From positions 930,001-994,000 of the forward strand of contig CBDATC010000002.1 of NCBI GenBank assembly GCA_965199765.1: a stretch of 64,000 bases of DNA, written 5' to 3'. Shown piece after piece: positions 35,926 through 44,763 of this stretch. How positions within the stretch are numbered: position 1 is the first letter of the stretch; each line of letters begins with the position of its first letter. Source of the stretch: JAPOXR01 sp965199765. GTDB taxonomy: Bacteria > Pseudomonadota > Alphaproteobacteria > Rhodobacterales > Rhodobacteraceae. A program made the position numbers and the translations under genes. Under the pieces are notes generated by a model that was given only the letters and a program-made list of their open reading frames with translations, made no database searches and had not been told where the DNA came from.

Positions 35926-37692
35926 ATGGAGCCGCCGCTGACAGACCGCGCACGGGCATTCTTAGGTGTGGAAGAATCAGCGACAGGGCGTCGCTGGGTC
36001 GGATCCAATACAGAACAAGACCGGCTTTCCCTCAGTATGGCGCAAAAAACCGGGTTGGCCGAGGCGTTGTGCCGAATTCTCGTCAGACAAAATGTGGCTT
36101 GGAAAGACGCCGAAGCCTACCTCAACCCGTCAATGAAAGACTGGATGCCTGACCCATCGAGTCTGAAGGATATGGACAAAGCGGTCATGCGCTTTGTCAA
36201 GGCTGTGGACAATAAGGAACGGATCGCAATTTTCGCCGACTACGATGTCGACGGTGCAAGCTCAGCGGCGCAAATCATCTGGTGGCTTCGCAGCATAGGG
36301 CACACGGCCCGACTGTATGTGCCGGACCGGATTGAAGAAGGATTTGGGCCAAACTCCACCGCGATGGCAGCGCTTGCCAAAGAACACAGCCTGATAGTTT
36401 GTGTGGATTGCGGATCGTCTTCCCGGAAAGCGATCGCTGCCGCTGATGGCGCAGATGTGATTGTTCTCGATCACCATTCTGGTGAACCGATACCTCCCCC
36501 GGCGTATGCATTGGTCAATCCAAACAGGCAAGATGAAGTCAGCGAGCTCGTATATTTGTGCGCTGCAGGACTCGTGTTCATGTTTCTTATCGCGGTGAAC
36601 AGGGCTCTGAGGCCGCGCGGGATCGACCTGCCTGATCTGTTAAAGATGCTCGATCTAGTGTCTCTCGCAACCGTCGCGGATGTTTCACCTCTCATCGATC
36701 TTAATCGTGTTTTGGTGCGACATGGGCTCAAAGTCATGCAAAGACGTCATCGGCCCGGCCTTGCCGCATTGGCCGATGTGGCGAAACTCCAATCACCACC
36801 GAACACCTATCATCTTGGGTTTGTATTTGGACCGCGGATAAACGCCGCCGGACGAATCGGAAAGAGTGATTTGGGTGCACGGTTGCTCGCGACCGATAAT
36901 CCCGTTGAAGCGCAGGAAATCGCTCGGCAACTGGATGAATTGAATAACCAACGGAAAAAACTTGTGGACGAAATCACAGCGGCAGCGATCGCGGCTGCTG
37001 AAAACCGTGGTTTCGACGGGCCCCTCGTATGGGCTGCCGACCGGGGCTGGCATCCAGGTGTTGTTGGCATCGTCGCCTCTAAATTGGTTGAGAAGTCCGG
37101 CAGGCCAGCCGTTGTGCTGGGAATCGTTGATCAATCCGCAAAAGGGTCAGCCCGCTCTATCGCTGGGGTCGATATCGGGTATGCCATCATGCGCTGTCGA
37201 GATGAAGGACTGTTAATTGCCGGCGGTGGCCACAAAATGGCAGGCGGAATACACATTGAGACCAAGAAAATCCCGGCGGCTATGCAGCGACTTGCCGAGC
37301 TCTGCGGTCAGCAGGCCGAATCTGGAATTGATCTCCATGGTTTGCGGATTGACGGAGTCATTCAGCCTTCAGCGGCGACTGTGCCGTTTGTTATCGAACT
37401 TGAACGCGCCGGACCATTCGGAAGCCAATCACCCCCACCGCGGTTTGCCTTCTCGAATGTAACAGTCAGCTATAGCCGACGCCTCTCTGGACCGCATATG
37501 AAACTCGACTTTAAAGACGAAACCGGAAACTCGATTTCCGGAATCGCCTTTGGAGCTTTTGAAAACGGTCTTGGTCAATTCTTCGAAAATCAGCTGGGCC
37601 GACCGATGCATGTCGCAGGCCAACTCGTGCTGAACAGTTTTCGTAACTCCACAACTGTTCAACTGAATGTTCATGATGCGGCACCTGCCTGA
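35926..37692 (+). CDS. recJ: Single-stranded-DNA-specific exonuclease RecJ
   Basis: 588-residue 5'-3' ssDNA exonuclease of recombination and mismatch repair. The DHH-family metal motifs are IFADYDVDGASSAAQ (about residue 103), VCVDCGSS (157) and VLDHHSG (176). The DHHA1 domain contains IAGGGHKMAGGIH near 435. A C-terminal OB-fold follows. The start codon is 15 bases after glpX. Confidence 0.95.
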   Translation: MEPPLTDRARAFLGVEESATGRRWVGSNTEQDRLSLSMAQKTGLAEALCRILVRQNVAWKDAEAYLNPSMKDWMPDPSSLKDMDKAVMRFVKAVDNKERIAIFADYDVDGASSAAQIIWWLRSIGHTARLYVPDRIEEGFGPNSTAMAALAKEHSLIVCVDCGSSSRKAIAAADGADVIVLDHHSGEPIPPPAYALVNPNRQDEVSELVYLCAAGLVFMFLIAVNRALRPRGIDLPDLLKMLDLVSLATVADVSPLIDLNRVLVRHGLKVMQRRHRPGLAALADVAKLQSPPNTYHLGFVFGPRINAAGRIGKSDLGARLLATDNPVEAQEIARQLDELNNQRKKLVDEITAAAIAAAENRGFDGPLVWAADRGWHPGVVGIVASKLVEKSGRPAVVLGIVDQSAKGSARSIAGVDIGYAIMRCRDEGLLIAGGGHKMAGGIHIETKKIPAAMQRLAELCGQQAESGIDLHGLRIDGVIQPSAATVPFVIELERAGPFGSQSPPPRFAFSNVTVSYSRRLSGPHMKLDFKDETGNSISGIAFGAFENGLGQFFENQLGRPMHVAGQLVLNSFRNSTTVQLNVHDAAPA

Positions 37693-37759
37693 AACCGCCT
37701 CTTTTCGCTTGCAAAGGAAACCGCCTGACATTAGTTAGCGCGTTATTCGGACTGACAGC

Positions 37760-37834
37760 GGTCCCTTCGTCTATCGGTTAGGACGCCAGGTTTTCAACCT
37801 GGAAAGAGGGGTTCGATTCCCCTAGGGACTGCCA
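37760..37834 (+). tRNA. tRNA-Glu (anticodon TTC)
   Basis: Cloverleaf with an acceptor stem of GGTCCCT and AGGGACT (one G-U pair at the end). The D arm is GTCTATCGGTTAGGAC and the anticodon stem CCAGG/CCTGG. The 7-base loop TTTTCAA gives anticodon TTC. A 4-base variable region and T arm AGGGG-TTCGATT-CCCCT follow, then G and an encoded CCA. It reads GAA/GAG. No integrase gene or repeated 3' end is found beside it. Confidence 0.96.
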
Positions 37835-37918
37835 CACGCCAACTTGTTCAACAGTTCGCAAACTTCTTGAAACAACCTATTATTCCCATCCTCTGATGGT
37901 TTCGAATTATTTTGACTT

Positions 37919-38677
37919 TTACTGTCTTTCGTCGGCTTGCAGTTTTCTTTCCAACATCCGAACACCGGCTGAAACGACCAATATCAGTACCAGATATTCA
38001 AGAACCAAAACCGTGTAAATCTCCAATGGGCGGTATTCGGTGACAACCAATTCGTTGGCCTTTCGCGTGAGTTCCTGCATTCCGATTATTGATACCAAAG
38101 ACGACATCTTCAACATATAAACGAGCTGATTGCCAAGCGCAGGCAAAATGCGGCGGATCGCTTGCGGCAGCACCACATAGATCATGGTATCCCGATAACT
38201 CAGCGAAATTGAATGAGCCGCCTCGTATTGACCTTTGTCAATCGACTGAATGCCAGCTCTGAAGATCTCTGCTTCAAAGGCGCTGTCTGACAGCGCCAGG
38301 GCAATCACACCCGCCCAAAACACATTGATCGAAATGCCTGTAATCTGCGGCATTCCATAATAGACCCAAAGGATCAGGACCAAAATCGGAACCGCTCTTA
38401 CCAATTCCACATAAGTCCTATTGATCATCCGAAGAGGCCGCCGTTTGGCCAATCCCGGAAGTGCGATCAACAAGCCGGTTACGATCGAAATTGTTATCGC
38501 TGTTACTGTGAGCAAAATTGTCTGCTCAAGACCGCCAAGCAGAAACTTCAGGTTGTTCAAACCCGTCTCTGTAGTGGGATTGACAACATACCATCCCCAG
38601 TTTTGCGAACAACCCGACAGAAACTGCAGCACGATTGCTAGAGCGGCAAACTTAAACCATCCCGAAGTAAAATTCAT
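37919..38677 (-). CDS. Amino-acid ABC transporter permease
   Basis: 252 residues of the polar amino acid HisM/GlnP family. A first hydrophobic segment (FAALAIVLQFLSGC) is followed by the usual permease domain starting GLEQTILLTVTAITISIVTG. The loop PQAIRRILPALGNQLVYMLK contacts the ATPase. The Gly-Cys after the first helix resembles a lipobox but sits in a membrane protein. It follows the ATPase gene by 15 bases. Confidence 0.9.
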   Translation of the reverse strand: MNFTSGWFKFAALAIVLQFLSGCSQNWGWYVVNPTTETGLNNLKFLLGGLEQTILLTVTAITISIVTGLLIALPGLAKRRPLRMINRTYVELVRAVPILVLILWVYYGMPQITGISINVFWAGVIALALSDSAFEAEIFRAGIQSIDKGQYEAAHSISLSYRDTMIYVVLPQAIRRILPALGNQLVYMLKMSSLVSIIGMQELTRKANELVVTEYRPLEIYTVLVLEYLVLILVVSAGVRMLERKLQADERQ

Positions 38678-38692
38678 GTCATACTCCCCAGG

Positions 38693-39448
38693 TCAGTGAT
38701 GCAGAATCTTCTTGAGAAAGTCTTCGCAGCGGGCATTCGCGGGATTGGTGAAAAATTCGGTCGGTGGCGCACGCGAAATAATCTCCCCGTAGTCCATAAA
38801 AACCATCGTGTCTGCCACACGCCTCGCGAAACCCATCTCGTGCGTGACGCAGATCATGGTCATCCCGCCCTTTTGCGCCAGCTCAGTCATGACCTCGAGA
38901 ACTTCATTAATCATTTCTGGGTCGAGCGCCGACGTAGGTTCGTCGAAAAGCATGATTTTCGGCTCCATGCAGAGTGCCCGGGCGATCGCAACGCGCTGCT
39001 GCTGACCTCCTGACAGCTGACGGGGGTATTTTTGCGCCTGCTCCGGTATCTTAACCCGATCCAAATAGGCCATGGCTGTGTTCTTGGCGGCCTCGGGAGA
39101 AAGCTTTCGCGCGCGAATTGGTCCAAGCGTTAAATTTTCTAACACGGTCAGATGCGGAAACAGGTTAAATTGCTGGAACACCATTCCTATCTTTGACCGA
39201 ATCAAATCAACCGACTGTTTGTTGCCGGTCAAAGCTTCGCCATCGATCAGGATTAATCCCTCCTGATGCTGTTCCAAACCATTAATGCATCGGATCAGAG
39301 TCGACTTCCCTGATCCTGATGGACCGCAGATTACAACGCGTTCCCCGGACTGCACTTCAAGAAAAACAGTCTTTAGCGCCTGAAATTCGCCGAAATATGT
39401 CGACACTCCGCGCACACTGATCATCGGCTGGTCCTTACCCATTGCCAT
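38693..39448 (-). CDS. Amino-acid ABC transporter ATPase
   Basis: 251 residues, GlnQ/HisP type. Walker A is CGPSGSGKSTLIRC at about residues 37-50, the signature RQLSGGQQQRVAIARAL near 143, and Walker B IMLFDEPTSALDPE near 164. The H-loop is VTHEMGFA. It is the first gene of the permease-ATPase unit and is divergent from the binding protein, with a 97-base shared promoter region. Confidence 0.93.
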   Translation of the reverse strand: MAMGKDQPMISVRGVSTYFGEFQALKTVFLEVQSGERVVICGPSGSGKSTLIRCINGLEQHQEGLILIDGEALTGNKQSVDLIRSKIGMVFQQFNLFPHLTVLENLTLGPIRARKLSPEAAKNTAMAYLDRVKIPEQAQKYPRQLSGGQQQRVAIARALCMEPKIMLFDEPTSALDPEMINEVLEVMTELAQKGGMTMICVTHEMGFARRVADTMVFMDYGEIISRAPPTEFFTNPANARCEDFLKKILHH

Positions 39449-39545
39449 CTGTTGCCCTTCGCCGCTGCTGACCTCGTATATTGGATTGTTGCAATTCTTA
39501 ACGAATTGAGCAATGAAATCGATGAAAATTCTTAAGGAGATAGCG

Positions 39546-40319
39546 ATGAGTTTTATCAGATCGGCGCTTGCAGCACTGTTTTGCCTACTCGCGGTTCAGG
39601 CGAACGCACAATCCGCCCTGCAGGAAATTCTGAATTCGGGAGTGTTGAAAGTCGGAACCACAGGCGACTGGAATCCTATGACGATGCGGGACCCTTCTAC
39701 GAACACATACACCGGATACGACATAGACGTCATGACTGAGCTCGCGAATGACTTGGGAGTCGAAGTCGAGTTTGTGCCAACTGATTGGAAGACATTGGTC
39801 AGCGGAGTGACTTCGGGCAAATATCATATGACTGGCTCGGCTTCGATTTCTCCCTCCCGCGCCAAGGCTGCCGGCTATTCGATCAGCTATTTTTCGCTAG
39901 CGACCGTTCCACTGATTCTTGCAGAAAACGCTGACAAATTCATTGATTGGGAGGATCTCAACAAGGATGGCGTGGTTGTCGCCGCCACACTCGGCACAAC
40001 ACAGGAGAAGCAGGTTAAAGCGTTCTTTCCCGAGGCAGAACATAGAATCGTAGAGGCCCCCGCGCGCGACTTTCAAGAAGTTCTTGCCGGAAGAGCCGAC
40101 GCGCACATCACTTCAAACGTCGAAGCGCACAAGCTCGTAGCAAAATACCCGCAGATGGCAATCGTGCCGGTATCTCAGCCAAGAGCAAGGACACCGATCG
40201 CAATATTGTTGCCTCAAGCGGATCAGGTGTGGATCAATTACGTCAACACGTGGATTATTTTGAAGCAGGAGCGCAACTTCTTCGACGAGCTGGGCGTAAA
40301 GTGGAATCTTCAAAACTGA
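39546..40319 (+). CDS. Amino-acid ABC transporter binding protein
   Basis: 257 residues from the ATG at 39546, which has AAGGAGA seven bases upstream; an earlier in-frame ATG at 39513 is less likely. Signal peptide MSFIRSALAALFCLLAVQANA. The mature part starts QSALQEILNSGVLKVGTTGD, followed by TGYDIDVMTELANDLGVEVE, typical of family 3 binding proteins. The arrangement also resembles periplasmic PheC-like cyclohexadienyl dehydratases, but the adjacent permease and ATPase favour transport. A terminator follows. Confidence 0.9.
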   Translation: MSFIRSALAALFCLLAVQANAQSALQEILNSGVLKVGTTGDWNPMTMRDPSTNTYTGYDIDVMTELANDLGVEVEFVPTDWKTLVSGVTSGKYHMTGSASISPSRAKAAGYSISYFSLATVPLILAENADKFIDWEDLNKDGVVVAATLGTTQEKQVKAFFPEAEHRIVEAPARDFQEVLAGRADAHITSNVEAHKLVAKYPQMAIVPVSQPRARTPIAILLPQADQVWINYVNTWIILKQERNFFDELGVKWNLQN

Positions 40320-40408
40320 TTCCAAAAAATCTTCGACAATCCATTGTTGGCGATGAACGGAAAAATCTCCAGCAGAGTGGTGCGATATTCCCAGACTAAA
40401 TTTTAACC

Positions 40409-40439
40409 GCACAGCCGGACTGTTCGGCTGTGCCCTTTT
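40409..40439 (+). terminator. Rho-independent terminator after the binding protein
   Basis: GCACAGCCG (40409-40417) pairs perfectly with CGGCTGTGC (40425-40433) around a 7-base loop, and CCTTTT follows. It lies 90 bases after the binding-protein stop and before the creatininase-family gene. Confidence 0.8.
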
Positions 40440-40469
40440 GTAACGCTTTCACAGTAGTTCTACGGTTGC

Positions 40470-41231
40470 ATGAGACTTGATCGGCTGACTTTTCAAGAAG
40501 TCGGCGAATATCTCGAAAAAGCTGACGGGATCATCATTCCGACTGGATCAACCGAGCAGCATGGGCCGAACGGACTCATCGGCACTGACACGATCTGCGC
40601 CGAGACCATCGCAAACGGGGTTGCTGCAAGACTCGGCGCGATGGTCGCTCCGCCGCTTGCCTATGCTCCTGCCCCGTTCAATCTTGATTTTCCCGGAACA
40701 GTTTCGGTGCCAACAGAGCTGTTTGAGCAACTGGCCGAAAGTATCGTCGACAGCCTTGGGAGCCAAGGCTTCAGATCATTCTATTTTCTTAATGGCCATG
40801 GTGCGAACATCACACCGTTGCGCCGCGCGGCTTGCAGGCATCAATCCTTCAACTTCCGCGTTCGAAGCTGGTGGGAATTTACCGACGTTTCGAAACTGCG
40901 CGACCAACTCTATGGCGAATGGGAAGGCATGCACGCAACCCCATCGGAAATATCCATCACTCAGATCAGTGAACGGCGTGTGTCCTCACCCGATGCCGAG
41001 CAGCCGCCTGCCCGTTTACCCAACGGATATCTGCAGTCCGCCGCGGGCGACAATCATGGTCCGCGCGATGAACACAAAGCCCAATTCCCCGACGGTCGCG
41101 TGGGTGCGCATTCCGCATTGGCAAGTCCGGAACATGGCCGAATTCTATTCGCTGCAGCGGTTTCGGCTATCAGCGCCGATTATATTGATTTCACCACACT
41201 CTCACGTTCGACAGGAACTGCGGACATTTGA
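40470..41231 (+). CDS. Creatininase-family amidohydrolase
   Basis: 253 residues. Metal-binding stretches of the family are visible: GSTEQHGPNGLIGTD at about residues 26-40, FLNGHGANITPLR near 108 and the acidic WEGMHATPSEISIT near 152. Members hydrolyse cyclic or linear amides (creatinine, formamides, mycofactocin precursors). Neighbouring amino-acid transport genes suggest a nitrogenous substrate, but this is inference. Downstream DNA is IS-derived. Confidence 0.88.
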   Translation: MRLDRLTFQEVGEYLEKADGIIIPTGSTEQHGPNGLIGTDTICAETIANGVAARLGAMVAPPLAYAPAPFNLDFPGTVSVPTELFEQLAESIVDSLGSQGFRSFYFLNGHGANITPLRRAACRHQSFNFRVRSWWEFTDVSKLRDQLYGEWEGMHATPSEISITQISERRVSSPDAEQPPARLPNGYLQSAAGDNHGPRDEHKAQFPDGRVGAHSALASPEHGRILFAAAVSAISADYIDFTTLSRSTGTADI

Positions 41232-41480
41232 GCGAAGCGATCTGTCACGTTAGCCGAAACGCTGCGACACCGATGTGGTTCGGATTGATCGCATTGCATT
41301 GTTGTTCGGCCGTTCGCTGCTCGACACTTTGGGAATCCAAGACCGCAGTCCAGCCTCAACTGATGTCAGCAAAAAAAACCCTGATTCTTCGATCGCCGCA
41401 CGGCGCATCTGACGAGGCGGAGGAAGTCGCGATTGCCGACCGGATCAGCCGGCGCATGTTCACCGGTTTCGAGGAAGGGA

Positions 41481-41740
41481 GTCCGCCTGACCGGAAGACC
41501 TTCCGGCATTCCGCGGGCGGCTGAACTAGGCGGGAGCTTTCGAGAAGCTGTTTGAGATGTTCGGTGAGGCGCTGAACCGGGCCGGATTCACCGTTCCCAA
41601 GGATCGCATCGTTGATGCGGCGGTGGCGAAGGCGTCCAGGGAGCGCTTCATCAAGGAAGAAAGGTGGAAGAAGGAAGGAAAGCCGGGGAGACCTGGGAGA
41701 ATGAGCCTTGCAAGACGCATCTGAAGGACACGGACGCGGG
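41481..41740 (+). pseudogene. IS5-type transposase fragment, direct-repeat copy A
   Basis: 260 bases nearly identical to 44309-44568. One frame reads PDRKTFRH and then, after a stop, AFEKLFEMFGEALNRAGF and a VDAAVAKA segment. This matches the middle of IS5-family transposases (PDxTTxxRFR, FExLF, IVDATxxxAP). Stops and frame changes are shared by both copies, so the element was already broken when it was duplicated. The 5' part of the transposase is not present. Confidence 0.65.
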
Positions 41741-41836
41741 ATACCAGGCGCGGCTGGGCGCGGCGGGCTGCTGGGAGTTTCCCACCCTGGCGGTGGTCTG
41801 CGACCGGCTGACCGCGACCTTCGGGCGGTGATAGCC

Positions 41837-42115
41837 ATGACGGACGGCAACAAACACGAAGGACGGAAGGACGGCGGAAAAATGAGCGGAACGGAAGCAT
41901 TGGCGGCGCTGGGGGCGGCGGTCGAGGAATACGACGAGGCGAAGCGGGTTTTCAGCGGCGTGAACGAAAAATGGCAGCGCGGGCGGGAAGCTGTGAACGA
42001 ACTGAGCGGACGGCTGTCCGATGCGGGGTTCGGGCATGATTTCTGGTTCAACGGGCTGTACGGCCTCTGCGCGGAGCGGAGCGCGGAGGGGCTGAACAAG
42101 GCCGAGCTCGTCTAA
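41837..42115 (+). CDS. Hypothetical protein of the GC-rich island
   Basis: 92 residues from the ATG at 41837; the frame is open further upstream into IS sequence. The N-terminus is charged and a helical segment follows (ALAALGAAVEEYDEAKRVF), then a conserved-looking C-terminus DAGFGHDFWFNGLYGLC. No family recognised. GC-rich codon use matches the next genes and differs from the chromosome around it. It is the first of a tight four-gene string and may be phage-derived. Confidence 0.5.
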   Translation: MTDGNKHEGRKDGGKMSGTEALAALGAAVEEYDEAKRVFSGVNEKWQRGREAVNELSGRLSDAGFGHDFWFNGLYGLCAERSAEGLNKAELV

Positions 42116-42118
42116 GCG

Positions 42119-42268
42119 GTGGAAAGACTGCGCTGGGCCGAGCTGCGGCTGCACGCGCTGGGCAAGGGGCATCTGGCCGACATCCGGTTTCCCAGGGAGG
42201 CGGCGGCCGCGGCCGAGGCGCATGGGCTGGCGGACCCGGAAGCCGGCGCCGGAAAGGCCGGCGGATGA
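42119..42268 (+). CDS. Very small hypothetical protein of the GC-rich island
   Basis: 49 codons from a GTG at 42119: VERLRWAELRLHALGKGHLA, then an Ala-rich tail. It starts 3 bases after the previous stop and its TGA overlaps the next ATG (ATGA at 42265-42268), so it is placed as a real gene in a translationally coupled string. No family recognised. Confidence 0.4.
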   Translation: MERLRWAELRLHALGKGHLADIRFPREAAAAAEAHGLADPEAGAGKAGG

Positions 42269-42849
42269 AAACAGGCGGAAACCCGCCTGACGGGCCGGCT
42301 GGCGCTTCCCCGGCGGACGATCTCGCGGCGGGCCTCGGCGGGCGGAAGTTCGGCACGATCCTCGCGGACCCGCCCTGGCGTTTCGACAACCGCACCGGCA
42401 AGACGGCTCCCGAACATCGGCGGCCGGCGCGGTGCGGGACCCTGGCGCTGGAATCCCGGGGCTTCCAGTACAAGACGAATCTGATTTGGCGCAAGATCAG
42501 GAAGGACGGGGGGCCGGACGGACGCGGGGTCGGCTTCTACTTCCGCAGCGTGACCGAAATCATCCTGTTCGGCGTCCGGGGAAAGGCGGCGCGGACGCTC
42601 GGCCCGGGCCGCCGCCAAGTCAATTTCATCGCCGCGCGGAAGCGCGAACATTCGCGCAAGCCGGACGAACAGTACGAATTGATCGAGGCCTGCAGCCGGG
42701 GGCCGTATCTCGAACTGTTCGCGCGCGGAAAGCGGGAGAACCGGACGGTCCGGGGCGATCGGGCCGATGGGCGGAAACTTGCCGAACGGCCGTCCGGTCC
42801 CCATATCGAAGGCATGGAAAGCGCGGAAAACAGGAGGCCTGAGCGATGA
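42265..42849 (+). pseudogene. MT-A70-family DNA N6-adenine methyltransferase, internally deleted
   Basis: 194 residues. The catalytic motif ADPPWRFDNRTGK is at about residues 34-46. The C-terminal half has the SAM-site GVGFYFRSVTEIILFGVRGK and RKREHSRKPDEQYELIEACS, close to phage-type MT-A70 enzymes. Between RRPARCGTLALE and SRGFQYKTNLIW about 40-45 residues expected in the family are missing, in frame. The lost part normally holds central strands of the Rossmann fold, so activity is doubtful. Both ends overlap neighbours by ATGA. Confidence 0.7.
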
Positions 42850-43703
42850 TTGCACGGAACGGACGGTTTTTTTTCATGGCGGCGGCGTTGGCCGCCCTGC
42901 TGGCTTCGGCGGCTTCAGCCGGCGGAGGCCGGCTGCTCGATTCAGGCTGGATTCAGAGAGCGTCCGCCGAGCGGATCCAGGCGGAGATCGCCCGGGGCGC
43001 GGACGTCAACGCGCGGAACAGCGATGACGAAACGCCGCTGCACTGGGCGGCGGCCTATAACAGCCCCGCCGCTGTTCAAACGCTGATCGAAGCCGGGGCC
43101 GACGTCAACGCGCGGGAAAAACACGGCGACACTCCGCTGCACTGGGCGGTTTCCGCCGGAAACCCTCCGGCGATTCGGGCTTTGATCCGGGGCGGCGCGG
43201 ACCCCAGCGCGGCGAACCGCGAGCTGAGCACGCCGCTGCACTGGCCCGTGGGCGGCGAGGCGGCGGCGATCCTGATCGGCGGCGGCGCGGACATCCATGC
43301 GAAAGCCGCCAGCGGCAACACCCCGCTGCATTCGGCGGCGCGCTGGGACAGCCCGGACGCCGTCTCCGCCCTGCTCGAAGCCGGGGCCGACATCCATGCC
43401 CTGAACGGCGAAGGGCTCACGCCCTGCGCGCGGATGCATGCGCGGAAGGCGCGGAAGCTGCTGCGCCATCCGGTCCGGCATGCGCTGTGCGGCGGAGAAT
43501 CACCGCCGCCATCCGCCTCTTCTCCGGACGCCGGCGGCTGCGCCGGCTGGCTGGTGCGCTCGGCGGAGGACCGGCTGAGCCTGATCGCCGAGCGGACGCT
43601 CGGGGACGCTTCCCGCTGGCCGGAGATCGCCGAGCTGAACGACATCGCCCTGCGCGGCGGCTCCTACCGCGTCGGAGACTGCCTGAAGCTGCCTCCGGGC
43701 TGA
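42846..43703 (+). CDS. Exported ankyrin-repeat protein with C-terminal LysM domain
   Basis: 285 residues. A signal peptide (MAAALAALLASAASA core) is followed by about five ankyrin repeats, residues 55-216, with the repeat signature TPLHWA...GADV. The C-terminus, about residues 236-285, looks like a LysM peptidoglycan-binding module: DRLSLIAERTLGDASRWPEI, then YRVGDCLKLPPG. Export plus LysM suggests the repeats are displayed in the periplasm or at the wall. Codon use is very GC-rich, unlike the flanking chromosome. It is the last gene of the island string. Confidence 0.75.
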   Translation: MIARNGRFFFMAAALAALLASAASAGGGRLLDSGWIQRASAERIQAEIARGADVNARNSDDETPLHWAAAYNSPAAVQTLIEAGADVNAREKHGDTPLHWAVSAGNPPAIRALIRGGADPSAANRELSTPLHWPVGGEAAAILIGGGADIHAKAASGNTPLHSAARWDSPDAVSALLEAGADIHALNGEGLTPCARMHARKARKLLRHPVRHALCGGESPPPSASSPDAGGCAGWLVRSAEDRLSLIAERTLGDASRWPEIAELNDIALRGGSYRVGDCLKLPPG

Positions 43704-44308
43704 TCAGTTTCCGTCATCGTCATCGTCGCTGCTGGGCGGCGATCCCGGCTCTATGGGGCCGTCATAATCCACTCTCCTCTCCGAGCCGGGGAAGTCTTGT
43801 CTGTAGACTTTGCCGGTGTTCGGGTCCTCGTAACCGTCTTCGGGATTATGCCCTCCGCCCCCGCCGCCTCCTCCGCCTCTCCGGCGGCAGTGGTCGGCGG
43901 TGCTCGAGGATTCGCTTCCCTGCTTCCTGTAGTCCGCTTTGGCCGGCACCGCGTGGGCGTGCTAGATTTGAATCCACGAGACGGTTTCGGTTTTGGTTCC
44001 GCGGTATCCGGCCGGGCAGCCGAGATCCTTCCGCTCGGAGGCCGGGACCTCCCTGGCGCAGTCGTCCAGCACCCGCATCCACGGGTCGCGGGCCGTGATC
44101 ACGCTGTCCGGGCGGCTCCAGCTGGGCGGATAGGCGATGCGGGTCGTCCATTCGGTCCGCTCCTCCTTCACCGGCCCGCCGAGCGGCCATCCGGGGCCGT
44201 GCGCGTCTTCGCAGGTGCGGGCGCGCTTCGCAACGCTGTCGGTCCGCGTCACCTCCACCCGCTCGCCCGGCCCGCCCCCAGGCGGCGATGCGGGCAAGCT
44301 TGCCGTGC
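43704..44308 (-). pseudogene. Unknown gene interrupted by one TAG, 5' end lost to IS
   Basis: One minus-strand frame is open from the IS fragment (44309) to a stop at 43704 except for a single TAG at 43962-43964. Before it the frame encodes a protein with RTCEDAHGPGWPLGG, VLDDCAREVPASERKDLGCP and AGYRGTKTETVSWIQ. After it come ADYRKQGSESSSTADHCRRR, a run of nine glycines, and an acidic end (PPSSDDDDDGN). The cysteine and PAGYxGTxT pattern resembles phage- or pilus-type surface proteins, but I cannot name a family. The start is missing. Confidence 0.5.
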
Positions 44309-44763
44309 GTCCGCCTGACCGGAAGACCTTCCGGCATTCCGCGGGCGGCTGAACTAGGCGGGGGCTTTCGAGAAGCTGTTTGAGATGTTCGGCGAGGCGC
44401 TGAACCGGGCCGGATTCACCGTTTCCAAGGATCGCATCGTTGATGCGGCGGTGGCGAAGGCTCCCAGGCAGCGCTTCACCAAGGAAGAAAGGTGGAAGAA
44501 GGAAGGAAGGCCGGGGATATCTGGGAGAATGAACCTCGCAAGGCGCGTCTGAAGGACACGAACGCGGGTTGGACGGCCAAAACCGGCGGAAGTCCAAAGC
44601 CAGAGCCCGCGTCGAACATGTGTTCCGCCCGCCAGAAGCGCTCCGGCATGCTCAGGTCCTGACCGTCGGACTTCAGAGAGCGAAGGCCTGCATCATGATG
44701 AACAATCTCGCGTTCAACATGAGCCGCTGCATCATCCGCGTGAAGTCTAAAGCCGCGGGCTGA
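44309..44763 (+). pseudogene. IS5-type transposase, decayed, direct-repeat copy B with C-terminus
   Basis: Starts with the 260-base repeat shared with 41481-41740 and continues beyond it. In shifted frames it encodes RLKDTNAGWTAKTGG, then KSKARARVEHVF and GLQRAKACIMMNNLAFNMSR. The last two are the conserved C-terminal block of IS5-family transposases. Several frameshifts separate these pieces. The element's right end follows at 44764-44895. Confidence 0.7.

Noticed and set aside
37760..37834. tRNA-Glu as an integration site for the downstream genes
   Set aside because: No integrase gene and no repeat of the tRNA 3' end is visible in the following kilobases.
41356..44597. Long overlapping open frames on the minus strand and in alternative frames of the GC-rich island
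   Set aside because: High GC makes stops rare in all frames; these are low-complexity Arg/Pro/Ser-rich shadows of the plus-strand genes. Only the 43704-44308 frame looks coding.
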